Source of the DNA: a virus
Length of the DNA stretch: 32,375 nt
Direction: 5' to 3' (one strand)
IMG/VR virus record: IMGVR_UViG_3300037502_000551
Location: 1 to 32,375 of that record
Below, piece by piece: positions 1-7,076 of this stretch. Position 1 is the stretch's first letter. Each line of letters opens with the position of its first letter. The notes beneath the pieces are model-generated. The model was not told the origin of the DNA and searched no databases. It worked only from the letters and a program-made list of their open reading frames with translations. Position numbers and translations under genes: made by a program.

Positions 1-46
1 AGAAGCCGTGAGTATAATCGTGATTTGAGGGATTGAAAGTAAAATG
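1..46. repeat. Terminal direct repeat, left copy
   Basis: These 46 bases are identical to 32330-32375. A metallophosphoesterase frame continues without break from position 1 to 32329, so the repeat is best read as the overlap of a circular assembly (circular or circularly permuted genome). It is too short to argue for a physical long terminal repeat. Confidence 0.95.
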
Positions 47-646
47 AACATCAGCAACCCCAATGAGTTTTTCAAGAATTTCGACATATAGTTTTTTAGC
101 TATTAGAAAATTAGTGTACCACATTCCATCCGTGTCCTGAGGAGTTCCTGACGTAGTAGTCCGTCTTGGAGTATCAATGTGCAAAATGTCGTTTCCACCT
201 ATAAACAAAATCTTGTCGATATTGAATCCGCTTGCTTTGTCTAAAATGCCTTGCACGCCTTCTAAGACACGTTGTACTGCGATTTGGTTGTTATATACCT
301 CTCCTACCTCGAAAGCATCGCAGAGCTTACCTATGTGGATGTCGGCAGGGTCTATGACTAATAAGTGTCCCTCAGTTGATGGATTCCGTGTTATTGTAGG
401 ATATTTCGGAGCGTGTTGACGTATCTCATCTAAGATACTGGTACGAATCTGCTCGTAGTTCTGCTCCTCTTCAGGTTTGTAGTTTGGATTCTTAAAGAAA
501 AGCGAAGCCTTCTTAGATTTTAGCCATCCGTGTTTAACGTCAGCATCGTTTAAGCCCATTGAGTTGGACTCTTCTTTTATCGCTCTGTATTGTTCGATGA
601 TTTCAATCTCATCGTGCTTTAAGCGATAGCGATTTTGTTTCCTCAT
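1..646 (-). CDS. Metallophosphoesterase, N-terminal part (gene continues at 32329 across the circular join)
   Basis: This is the first 215 residues of a 345-residue protein whose remainder lies at 31938-32329. Joined in frame it shows the calcineurin-like metallophosphoesterase motifs in order: DIH (D102, H104), GGND (N152, D153), SNHD (N208-D210), then THGD (H254-D256) and HHVH (H287, H289) in the other part. Such enzymes use two metal ions to hydrolyse phosphodiesters or phosphomonoesters; the family includes SbcD/Mre11 nucleases and small phosphatases, and the substrate here is unknown. The ATG at 644-646 overlaps the stop of the spanin gene upstream (ATGA). It is the last gene of the late unit, after the lysis genes. 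Residues 1-90 precede the catalytic fold and are lysine/glutamate rich, perhaps a DNA-binding or helical extension. The fold assignment is strong; the role is not known. Confidence 0.85.
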   Translation of the reverse strand, partial: MRKQNRYRLKHDEIEIIEQYRAIKEESNSMGLNDADVKHGWLKSKKASLFFKNPNYKPEEEQNYEQIRTSILDEIRQHAPKYPTITRNPSTEGHLLVIDPADIHIGKLCDAFEVGEVYNNQIAVQRVLEGVQGILDKASGFNIDKILFIGGNDILHIDTPRRTTTSGTPQDTDGMWYTNFLIAKKLYVEILEKLIGVADVHFTFNPSNHDYTHGF

Positions 647-1056
647 AGTGGTAATTTAGAGAACTTGAGCAGGAAGTTTGTTAAGAATCCCAATCCAAAT
701 CCTATAATAAATAACCAAAGATTAGGTTTTATGTTTTTGTGCTTCTCAGTTTTCCACTTTACAACCTCTACTTTTTCAAGCATTTTAATGGTATCTCGTT
801 TTAATTTATACTCAATGCGTGTCTCTAATCGCGTTTTAGGCACAAAAGAACGCTTGTAACGCACGATTGTATCTTTTTGGACTATTACCCTTTCCCACGC
901 AATAGAGTCTCTTAAAACGTACGGAATTGAGTCTATCGAAGTTATTAAAAAAGTATCAGCAACCTCCTCGCACTTGTAGCCTTTCTTGATAGCTCTACGC
1001 AGATGGTAGTTAGCTGAACACGAACTAAGCAGTAAAATTAAGATTAACAGTCTCAT
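643..1056 (-). CDS. Putative unimolecular spanin (lipoprotein with C-terminal membrane segment)
   Basis: The 137-residue product begins with a short signal sequence and a lipobox (LLSSC, lipidated Cys at residue 13) and ends with a single hydrophobic helix at about residues 113-130, followed by a short basic tail. The middle (about residues 20-110) is charged and contains no other membrane segment. An outer-membrane lipoprotein anchor plus a C-terminal inner-membrane anchor is the defining layout of u-spanins such as phage T1 gp11, which fuse inner and outer membranes in the last step of lysis. It overlaps the amidase gene by 4 nt and the next gene by ATGA, completing a holin-amidase-spanin set. 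The function is inferred from topology and context, not from sequence similarity. A plain lipoprotein is the alternative. Confidence 0.65.
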   Translation of the reverse strand: MRLLILILLLSSCSANYHLRRAIKKGYKCEEVADTFLITSIDSIPYVLRDSIAWERVIVQKDTIVRYKRSFVPKTRLETRIEYKLKRDTIKMLEKVEVVKWKTEKHKNIKPNLWLFIIGFGLGFLTNFLLKFSKLPL

Positions 1057-1700
1057 AAGTTTTTAAGCATCTCAATCATTCTCGGACACGGATAAATGTC
1101 GCTCTTGTCTTTACGTACTGAATTATGCGTATAAATTCCGTTGGTTCCTTTAAAAGCCTCTTTATCTAATCCCCAAATCTCCTCGCGATATTCCTTAGAT
1201 ATGCCGTAAGTTTCGCAAAGATACTCAACCAACTGTCGAGTGCTTTCAATTTGAGCGTCCGTGTATTTATAGTAGTGTTTGTAGCCTTTGTACGGCTCAT
1301 CTAAAGTAGTAACCATTGAAGCAGGAACTTTCGTACCGACATAAGTATAAAAGTTTCCGTCTTTTTCTTTCAAGTAACCCCAGTTGCAAACCTCAATACC
1401 TACGCTTGTTTTATTCAAGTTTTTATACGGTACATTTTGAGCCGTAAACTCTTTGCGGTCAATGCCCAAATGCCACGCCCAATGCTTAGACGAAAAACAT
1501 TGCACAATTAATCCGTCTGCCCCAACTACAAAAGCCGTAGCAACCCTATCGCTTGTACCATTCCAATAACGACTAACTGCCTCAGCATTGCCACTACCTG
1601 CCGTATGGTGCAAATAGATTTGAGTTTTAGGAGACTCCTCAGCAAAGAACTGAGATTCTTTTAACCTTACTTGCTTAATTTTTGAGATATCTAATTTCAT
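1053..1700 (-). CDS. N-acetylmuramoyl-L-alanine amidase (endolysin)
   Basis: The 215-residue protein matches the Amidase_2/PGRP fold. It has the LHHTA motif with H31 as first zinc ligand, a central IEVCNWG strand, and near the C-terminus a segment with H192, K199 and C205 (THN...CPRM) that supplies the remaining zinc ligands and catalytic lysine. It would cut the amide bond between muramic acid and the stem peptide in the periplasm. There is no signal peptide, so it needs the holin encoded just upstream (12 nt away) for release. The downstream neighbour is the u-spanin candidate. The length is normal for a single-domain phage amidase without a cell-wall binding domain, which fits a Gram-negative host. 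Confidence 0.92.
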   Translation of the reverse strand: MKLDISKIKQVRLKESQFFAEESPKTQIYLHHTAGSGNAEAVSRYWNGTSDRVATAFVVGADGLIVQCFSSKHWAWHLGIDRKEFTAQNVPYKNLNKTSVGIEVCNWGYLKEKDGNFYTYVGTKVPASMVTTLDEPYKGYKHYYKYTDAQIESTRQLVEYLCETYGISKEYREEIWGLDKEAFKGTNGIYTHNSVRKDKSDIYPCPRMIEMLKNL

Positions 1701-1712
1701 AACTTGTATTTT

Positions 1713-2135
1713 TTATTTTAACTCATCCATTTGCTCTTTGCCTCGCTTTACAAAGGCAATAAATTTGTCCCAAACGTTGATACCTGTAACCGAGAAATAA
1801 CTCTCGTTAATACTTTTAATCTCAGTAAATACGCAGAACGCTGTAAATGCTTTAGTCAACAATAAATCAACTGAGATGAAATATCCCAATAAGTCCGCTA
1901 AGACGAACCTTTCAAGCAAAAAGATAAATACTATTGCACCCGAATACAAAAGGCTCTTAGAAATCGTATTAGAAAGCCTACGGGAGCGTATTGATGCCCA
2001 TCCGTTTTTCTTTACGCTTCTCCAAATGCCAAAACACATATCAAGGATGATAGTAAAAACTGCCATCAATACCATAGGCTTGACGGGTGCTAACACGGAT
2101 AATAAAGAAACCAAAAATAGAGATTTAGTTTTCAT
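1713..2135 (-). CDS. Holin (phage holin family 4 type)
   Basis: The 140-residue membrane protein has hydrophobic segments at about residues 5-37 and 60-105 and the LDMCFGIWRSVKKN...SRRLSNTISKSLL pattern seen in the Phage_holin_4/toxin-secretion holin family. It would oligomerise in the inner membrane and release the amidase encoded immediately downstream. The start overlaps the preceding 52-residue membrane protein by 11 nt. The C-terminus is charged (KRGKEQMDELK), as expected for a cytoplasmic tail. Confidence 0.85.
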   Translation of the reverse strand: MKTKSLFLVSLLSVLAPVKPMVLMAVFTIILDMCFGIWRSVKKNGWASIRSRRLSNTISKSLLYSGAIVFIFLLERFVLADLLGYFISVDLLLTKAFTAFCVFTEIKSINESYFSVTGINVWDKFIAFVKRGKEQMDELK

Positions 2136-2283
2136 ATCCGTTAATGATATGCCACGTTAAATAGAAACCCATACAGGCTCCGAATAATTTGTGGTATAAA
2201 CTGTCACCAGTAATCATTAGGGCTACCGATGTAAGGTAACCCGTAATGAAATACATTGTTCCTATTGCGTCTTTATGCTTCAT
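2125..2283 (-). CDS. Small membrane protein (52 aa) in the lysis cluster
   Basis: A short frame starting at ATG 2281-2283 encodes 52 residues with two hydrophobic stretches (about residues 9-24 and 31-47) around a short polar turn. It overlaps its neighbours by 11 nt on each side, as expected for a translated member of the chain. Position directly before the holin suggests a second holin, an antiholin or another lysis accessory, but no family was recognised, so this role is inference. Confidence 0.6.
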   Translation of the reverse strand: MKHKDAIGTMYFITGYLTSVALMITGDSLYHKLFGACMGFYLTWHIINGYEN

Positions 2284-2425
2284 CGCTTGGTACAATTTCA
2301 ATCAGTTCACTTACTTTGTTGATTGCTTGTACAATCGCAGATGCATCGCTTAAACTAAATACTCCAGCTTTTGCAGATGCCTCAAGTGCCTGAACTAAGA
2401 TTTGTATTGCTTGGTCTTTATTCAT
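2273..2425 (-). CDS. Hypothetical protein (50 aa)
   Basis: A 50-residue frame begins MNKDQAIQIL and is predicted to be almost wholly helical and mildly acidic, without membrane segment or signal. It overlaps the 68-residue gene upstream by 8 nt and the small membrane protein downstream by 11 nt, the spacing typical of this operon. Small helical proteins of this kind occur beside tail-fibre genes in Bacteroidota phages. No function can be given. Confidence 0.6.
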   Translation of the reverse strand: MNKDQAIQILVQALEASAKAGVFSLSDASAIVQAINKVSELIEIVPSDEA

Positions 2426-2624
2426 TGATAATTGCGTTAATTTGTTCTAATTGCTCCGTTGTTAAAGCTGATACAAACCATTCTTTACCCATCATAACTC
2501 GAAGATGCTCAACATTCCTTTCGATTGTTGCCGCATCGTCCTCATTACGATTAATTAAATCAACGCTATCAAATGCAGCGGATACGCTTTGAGCAATTTG
2601 CTCTTGTGTTAATTCTAATTCCAT
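2418..2624 (-). CDS. Hypothetical protein (68 aa) after the tail fibre
   Basis: This acidic, helical 68-residue protein starts with ATG overlapping the tail-fibre stop by one base (TAATG), indicating coupled translation. No domain was recognised. The position between fibre and lysis genes suggests a fibre accessory or chaperone, but nothing in the sequence proves it. Confidence 0.65.
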   Translation of the reverse strand: MELELTQEQIAQSVSAAFDSVDLINRNEDDAATIERNVEHLRVMMGKEWFVSALTTEQLEQINAIINE

Positions 2625-3625
2625 TACGCTAATAAGATTTTTTGTGCTACTCCGTTAATAATTACTGACCAAGTTTTAGTACTTGACAAAGTTTCAGTTG
2701 TTACTGCTCCCGCATTGTATGTAGAACTACCTACAACAAACTGATTATTTGCAGTTGCAGTTGCAGATGCTCCAATAACTATGGATTGGTCGAAACTTCC
2801 GCTTGTTGCAGATTTTCCGATTGTAACTCCAAAAGAACCAACAACTGCGTCGCCACCAAGACAAGTAGAACCACCAACGCTATTTACACGAACATCGCTA
2901 TTGCTACCAATAATGACATTACCACCGTTTCCATTTGAAGTATCTCCCGCTTGATAACCAATAAAGGTATTACCATTATCACCAGTATTTACCGCACCTG
3001 CTCGATAACCGATTGCGGTATTCCATTGACCTGTTGTTGATGCACCCAAAGCATCTACGCCGATAGCTACATTTAATGTACCTGTTGTTATTGCATCTGC
3101 TGCTTGAAATCCAATCGCTGTATTATTAGTTCCTGTTGTACACGCACCTAATGAACTTGCTCCAACTGCGGTATTATTAGTTGCAGTTGTATTTGCGTCA
3201 AGTGCTTGATATCCTAACGAAACATTATTTGTTCCCGTTGTGTTTGCAGTTAATGCTTGGTAACCAACTGCGGTATTATTTGCAGCGGTTGTATTTGCAC
3301 CCAAAGCATCCGTACCAATAGCGGTATTTTGCGCTCCCGTTGTATTTAAGTCAAGAGCATTTTGTCCAATAGCAGTATTACCTGCACCCGTTGTATTTGC
3401 TTTAAGTGCGCCATCGCCAAATGAAGTATTGGTTGCGATATTGCCTTTACCGTTATTCCAAAGAGTTAAATCAGTTGCGTTGGTTTCAATCATTGATGGT
3501 AAGCTACCACCAAAGTTAGAAACTGCTACTTGTTTTGTTACTCCACCCTGTACGATAGGAACTACCTCCGTACCTGCAAGCGGAGTCGTTGCCGATGTTA
3601 GTTCCGAAATTTTTACTTCTGCCAT
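2624..3625 (-). CDS. Tail fibre protein with 17-residue repeats
   Basis: The 333-residue protein starts MAEVKISELT, a common N-terminus of phage fibre/appendage proteins. Residues 66-235 form ten tandem 17-residue units with the pattern N-T-A-[IV]-G-x-x-A-L-x-x-N-T-T-G-x-x. This resembles YadA-head-like left-handed beta-roll repeats known in trimeric fibres. The C-terminal 90 residues are non-repetitive (ending NGVAQKILLA) and probably form a tip or trimerisation region; no S74 endosialidase chaperone is present. I chose the internal ATG at 3623-3625 over an upstream one at 3671-3673, because the extension would be a lysine-rich 16-mer overlapping the previous gene. The likely role is host-surface contact. 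The repeat fold and trimer state are inferences. Confidence 0.75.
   Translation of the reverse strand: MAEVKISELTSATTPLAGTEVVPIVQGGVTKQVAVSNFGGSLPSMIETNATDLTLWNNGKGNIATNTSFGDGALKANTTGAGNTAIGQNALDLNTTGAQNTAIGTDALGANTTAANNTAVGYQALTANTTGTNNVSLGYQALDANTTATNNTAVGASSLGACTTGTNNTAIGFQAADAITTGTLNVAIGVDALGASTTGQWNTAIGYRAGAVNTGDNGNTFIGYQAGDTSNGNGGNVIIGSNSDVRVNSVGGSTCLGGDAVVGSFGVTIGKSATSGSFDQSIVIGASATATANNQFVVGSSTYNAGAVTTETLSSTKTWSVIINGVAQKILLA
2921..3430 (-). repeat. Ten tandem 51-bp coding repeats in the tail fibre
   Basis: The DNA of the fibre's repeat region consists of ten consecutive 51-bp units, diverged in sequence but exact in length, with a partial eleventh unit following. The equal length means unequal recombination would change fibre length in whole repeats without shifting frame. 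Confidence 0.75.
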
Positions 3626-3642
3626 ATTTTTTATTTTTTTAA

Positions 3643-3867
3643 TTATCTTTCTAATAATGTTTCTCCACCCCACGAAAAGTCGTAAGCAGCACCAAAGCCA
3701 CCTGCATTGAATGTAGTTTCAGTTACTAAAATATCATCGCTCTCAGTAAACAAAAATGCACCATTCTCAGCAAGTAAGTTAGTTACCTCGAGTCCGCCAA
3801 TTTGACCATCAGCACCCCAACTAATTACGTTTAAAACTCCCTCTCCCCAATCTATGCTATTTGCCAT
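3643..3867 (-). CDS. Small structural-type protein (74 aa)
   Basis: The product begins MANSIDWG and is rich in Gly, Trp and acidic residues, with two short beta-like stretches and no membrane segment. Short proteins with an N-terminal MANSI-x-WG are common just before fibre genes in Bacteroidota phages. It overlaps the 32-residue frame upstream by 11 nt. A virion or fibre-accessory role is inferred from position only. Confidence 0.7.
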   Translation of the reverse strand: MANSIDWGEGVLNVISWGADGQIGGLEVTNLLAENGAFLFTESDDILVTETTFNAGGFGAAYDFSWGGETLLER

Positions 3868-3955
3868 CTTTGTTTAGTTTAGTTAGAAAAACACGGAGTT
3901 TCTCAATATTCTCTTGTTTTGGTTTATATGTTCCTACTTTTGTTCGTGTTCTCAT
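3857..3955 (-). CDS. Very small basic protein (32 aa)
   Basis: A 32-residue lysine/arginine-rich frame (MRTRTKVGTYKPKQEN...) starts at an ATG overlapping the stop of the HNH gene (ATGA) and ends overlapping the next gene by 11 nt. The chained overlaps are the main evidence that it is translated. No function can be given. Confidence 0.5.
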   Translation of the reverse strand: MRTRTKVGTYKPKQENIEKLRVFLTKLNKDGK

Positions 3956-4365
3956 ATTTTTTTTCTATGTAATTCGTTACCTAAATGGATATAAGAATGT
4001 TCTCTATTTTCCAAATTTGTAACCCATTCCAAGTTTTCTAATCTATTGTCGCATTTGATTCCGTTTATGTGATTAACCTGTTCTTTATTCTCAGGATTCG
4101 CTATAAACGCATTTGCAACTAATCGATGTACTTGATGATTTCTTTTGATACCATCTTTATACAATCCTAATCTACAATAACCCTTATCCGTAATATGAAA
4201 TTTAACGAACTTAGGTTTGTACGTCATATGTTGTACAACACCATCAATAATCGGGTGAGGTCTTGAAAACTCTCTTGTTTTACTTTTTACTCTTCCTAAG
4301 TTGCTGACCTCGTACAACTCTTCATAACCTTTTACAGGTTTCCATTGTTCTTGCTGCATACGCAT
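3952..4365 (-). CDS. HNH homing endonuclease with NUMOD4 motif
   Basis: The 137-residue protein has an N-terminal NUMOD4 motif (W-KPVKGYEELYEVSNLGRVKS, residues 8-29) and a following HNH nuclease core with HRLVANAF, VNHINGIKCDNRLENLEW and the closing Asn/His. Free-standing enzymes of this type nick or cut DNA at a target near their own insertion point and spread by recombination. It sits in the late unit between the connector gene and small structural genes, interrupting the structural module. A second NUMOD4-HNH gene is at 19392-19877. An internal ATG at residue 3 could also be the start. Confidence 0.88.
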   Translation of the reverse strand: MRMQQEQWKPVKGYEELYEVSNLGRVKSKTREFSRPHPIIDGVVQHMTYKPKFVKFHITDKGYCRLGLYKDGIKRNHQVHRLVANAFIANPENKEQVNHINGIKCDNRLENLEWVTNLENREHSYIHLGNELHRKKI

Positions 4366-4385
4366 TTATTTTAGTTATTAATTTA

Positions 4386-4886
4386 TCAAATATACCAACT
4401 GACATAATTATTTTGCGTATCAGGATACATATCCCCGTTAGTGTTTGTAGTGTACTCAGGGAATAAGTCATTGTTAAAGCAGATGTAGTTAATGAACCTC
4501 TCAGTATAATGCTGAGCAATCTGACGTTCTTTCTCAATTAAGAAATCTACTTCGTTTTTTTCTACGTTCTCAGCGTTCTCAGATGAGTGCTTGTAGACAC
4601 CTTTGTTTGCGATTGTGTAAGCAGCGAAAGGCAAGTATTCTACCATAGCCCAATGGATAAGCATCGGCTTTACGTAAGTATTTACCAACGTAGCATAGTT
4701 ACCAGAAAGTGTACCCGCAGTAATGTCAGCTTGTATCTTTTGAAGCAACTTCGTGCCTAAGTAGTTTTGAATGTGTATGTCCTGAGCGATTTTTATGAAC
4801 TGAATAAACTTGTCAGTATCTACGTTTCCATTTACCGCAGTAAATCGAACTAAATCGTCTCTTGTTATGAGTAGTGCAGTTGCCAT
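4386..4886 (-). CDS. Head-tail connector/adaptor protein (DUF6712-like)
   Basis: The 166-residue protein is mostly helical, starting MATALLITRDDLVRF with a LGTKLLQKI segment and an Asn-rich C-terminal tail. It resembles the DUF6712 family of Bacteroidota phages, considered head-completion or adaptor proteins in the style of gp6 of HK97. It follows the portal gene with a 1-nt overlap, the usual place for a connector that docks on the portal ring. The family match is from recognition of the N-terminal pattern and is moderately sure. Confidence 0.65.
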   Translation of the reverse strand: MATALLITRDDLVRFTAVNGNVDTDKFIQFIKIAQDIHIQNYLGTKLLQKIQADITAGTLSGNYATLVNTYVKPMLIHWAMVEYLPFAAYTIANKGVYKHSSENAENVEKNEVDFLIEKERQIAQHYTERFINYICFNNDLFPEYTTNTNGDMYPDTQNNYVSWYI

Positions 4887-6667
4887 TATTTATCTCCGTA
4901 AATTGGGTTAGTAGGTAAAAAGCCGTTGTAAGGCATATCAACAGGACGCTCTGCAACCAAAGACTCGTTCTTGATTACATAACCGTATTTAGCTGCTTTA
5001 GCTTGTGCAAGTTTTTTAGTTTTGGGAGTGATATCCAAAGCCGTTCCTTGAAAGACTGCGTAAACTTGTTTAAACCACATATGATGACAGTTACCTCCAC
5101 CTTTGTACAACCAAATGTCGTAAGTAGCTGCGCCATTCGCACCCCATCCTGCATTGACTGGTTGCTGACTCATTTTTTGAATATCCTCTTTACGATAGAT
5201 TTTCTTAGCTGCCATCATCTTTTGGCAGAAATCACGAGATTTTTTCTCATCAGTTTTACCTGCATAAACGTAGCGAGTTACAAATTTAATTCCGTCAATT
5301 ACCTTATCTTGCTTACTTGTAATGTTAGGACGTGCATCTCCAGTGCTTACAAGCTCAACTAATTTGCTAAATAAGCTCTTTTTAGGCTCTTTAGAGAGTA
5401 GTTCGTTCTCTGCATCGTCATTATCATAGTCAACAGGGAATTCGTCTATTAGAAGCCAATTCTCGGCAGGCTCTTCTCCTAACTCAATCAAGGCATCTGC
5501 TACCTTTTCGCTTAAGTGATTGTGCTTGCTTAATTCAGTTCCTGTTTCCTCAGCTACTTGCTCTTGGTTTTGAGCGTTCTCCAAATCGATAAATTCAAGC
5601 GGTTTAAGCGTCTTAAAGAATAAGTTGAGAGATATTCCGTTAAATGATAGGATAGTGTCTAAGGCTTCAAGTATCTCATCCTGAAGCGGTTTAATCACCA
5701 TATTGTTAAATAATATAAACGAGTTTTGCAATTCATCAGCATTAGACGAGAATCCGTTTGCACCTGCAATCCCAAATAATAGCGGAGATGTTACATTGTG
5801 ACCGAGCATAATCTTACGCATACACTCCTCAGATAAGTAAGTGTAGTGTTCAGGAGCATCGTTCAAAGGTAAATCGTCAACCGTAGTTTTAGTGTCCATA
5901 TTGTCGTTGAACGCTACGATAACTTTCTGACCTTTGCTGCCAGTTAACTTACCTAAAACCTTATTAGTAATAATAGATTGTTGCTCCTCAGTTGGCACTC
6001 CGTTATTAAAGTTGACTACCTTAGTTCCTGAGAAACCGTTTTGAACCTCGTTGATTAGGTAATCGGCTATTTCCTCCTCCAAAAGTGCGTAGGGAACTGC
6101 GCCTTGATAGTCAGGATAAGCGTAGTATTTCATTCCTACTGCGTAAGGCTTTGAGAATAAAATCTCAATCTTTTCTTTAGAATATCCGTATGCAGGTATT
6201 CTTTTAGGAACGTATTTCTTTACGTCAGTCCAATCATCCGAGTAGTAGTAGGCTTCGATTTCTCCGTCTTTATTGCACTTCTCAGCGCGTAAAAGATTTA
6301 CGGGAATGTGGTAAGCCTTTAAGATTCTATCGTGTTTGTCATTGTAGTGTACTTGGATAGCGAACTGACCAAGCATTTTGCGGTCAAGAGCAATCTTGCG
6401 TAAACATTCCTTATTGAAAAGAGCCATAGCCTGAGCATACTCATTAGGCTTACGAGAAGCATCTACCGCAGATAAACCACGTCCGTAAACCAAACGTGAA
6501 ATGTTGTTGATGATTGCGTTATTTGTAGTGCTATTCGTGTATCTATCCAAGAGGAAAGAATAGTAATTGTTGTCTTCTCCGTAATCTACCCAAGCATCAC
6601 GCTTGCTCTCCTGAATAACAGGAGTAGTGTATGCTGATAGATTTAAGACGTGTACGTTGTTACTCAT
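4886..6667 (-). CDS. Portal protein with C-terminal Cys/His-rich domain
   Basis: The 593-residue protein has a portal-like body over residues 1-430, including the NNAIINNISRLVYGRGL, DRKMLGQFAIQVHY and GHNVTSPLLFGI segments typical of Bacteroidota phage portals, with helical stem and wing regions. A second domain (about residues 450-560) carries RYVYAGKTDEKKSRDFC...RKEDI and a later WLYKGGGNCHHMW motif, reminiscent of Mu gpF/SPP1 gp7 head-morphogenesis proteins. The portal would form the dodecameric ring for DNA passage at one capsid vertex. It overlaps the gene before it by 8 nt. It lies downstream of the capsid gene and far from the terminase, which is unusual. Confidence 0.85.
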   Translation of the reverse strand: MSNNVHVLNLSAYTTPVIQESKRDAWVDYGEDNNYYSFLLDRYTNSTTNNAIINNISRLVYGRGLSAVDASRKPNEYAQAMALFNKECLRKIALDRKMLGQFAIQVHYNDKHDRILKAYHIPVNLLRAEKCNKDGEIEAYYYSDDWTDVKKYVPKRIPAYGYSKEKIEILFSKPYAVGMKYYAYPDYQGAVPYALLEEEIADYLINEVQNGFSGTKVVNFNNGVPTEEQQSIITNKVLGKLTGSKGQKVIVAFNDNMDTKTTVDDLPLNDAPEHYTYLSEECMRKIMLGHNVTSPLLFGIAGANGFSSNADELQNSFILFNNMVIKPLQDEILEALDTILSFNGISLNLFFKTLKPLEFIDLENAQNQEQVAEETGTELSKHNHLSEKVADALIELGEEPAENWLLIDEFPVDYDNDDAENELLSKEPKKSLFSKLVELVSTGDARPNITSKQDKVIDGIKFVTRYVYAGKTDEKKSRDFCQKMMAAKKIYRKEDIQKMSQQPVNAGWGANGAATYDIWLYKGGGNCHHMWFKQVYAVFQGTALDITPKTKKLAQAKAAKYGYVIKNESLVAERPVDMPYNGFLPTNPIYGDK

Positions 6668-6989
6668 AAACTATGAACGTGTTTGATGTCGTGTTAGATG
6701 TATACTCTCCGTTGTTTACTGAGAATGTTACGATGTTTTGGTCAGTACAAAAGATTCTATCCTTGTAAACGATGTCCGTGTTTTTGTAGAGTACCAAATC
6801 GTAAAAATGTCCTTCTTTTAAAGCGAAAGTAGCCGTAATTGTTTTCACATAGTCGCCATTTGTTTGCGATGTGATAGCTACCGTTACTGGTGTGTTTGTT
6901 TGGTCGTCAGTCAGCACCATTGAAGTAGGTGTATCTCTCGGAATAAACGAGAAAGTCTGCGCTGATGTAGATGTCGTTAGTACAATCAT
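6660..6989 (-). CDS. Hypothetical beta-rich structural protein (109 aa)
   Basis: The product is short, Thr/Val-rich and predicted to be all beta strand, with no signal peptide or membrane helix. It is the first gene after an internal terminator (7029-7053) and overlaps the portal gene by 8 nt. A small head or neck accessory protein is plausible from position; the sequence itself gives no family. Confidence 0.6.
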   Translation of the reverse strand: MIVLTTSTSAQTFSFIPRDTPTSMVLTDDQTNTPVTVAITSQTNGDYVKTITATFALKEGHFYDLVLYKNTDIVYKDRIFCTDQNIVTFSVNNGEYTSNTTSNTFIVYE

Positions 6990-7028
6990 ACTAAAGTAAC
7001 TAAGATGCTACCGATTTGTTTTAAATGC

Positions 7029-7053
7029 AAAAAGGGCAGCCAAAGCCACCCTT
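7029..7053 (-). terminator. Intrinsic terminator inside the late unit
   Basis: On the minus strand, AAGGGTGGC and GCTGCCCTT form a 9-bp stem (two G-U pairs) around a TTTG loop, followed by TTT. It lies 24 nt after the stop of the 182-residue structural gene. It probably reduces readthrough into the portal genes relative to capsid and tail tube. Confidence 0.75.
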
Positions 7054-7056
7054 CTT

Positions 7057-7068
7057 ACACGCTATGAA
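7057..7068 (-). promoter_or_regulatory. Antisense seed in 3' UTR, complementary to early gene starts
   Basis: The minus-strand RNA here reads TTCATAGCGTGT just ahead of the terminator hairpin. It is perfectly complementary over 12 nt to the translation starts of the ERF gene (26555-26566) and the methyltransferase gene (28127-28138), and over 8-10 nt to four other early starts. A 3'-UTR-derived regulatory RNA is inferred. Confidence 0.5.
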
Positions 7069-7076
7069 GAAAACGA

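Noticed and set aside
177-419. Plus-strand frame at the left end
   Set aside because: It lies opposite the metallophosphoesterase, whose motifs are clear; its translation resembles no protein.
3626-3673. Upstream start for the tail fibre
   Set aside because: It would add a Lys/Ile-rich 16-mer overlapping the previous gene; MAEVKISELT is the familiar fibre N-terminus.
4341-4358. Near-copy of the junction repeat (cattgttcttg) inside the HNH gene start
   Set aside because: Only 11 contiguous bases match, and it encodes QQEQW within the protein with the start codon elsewhere; probably chance.
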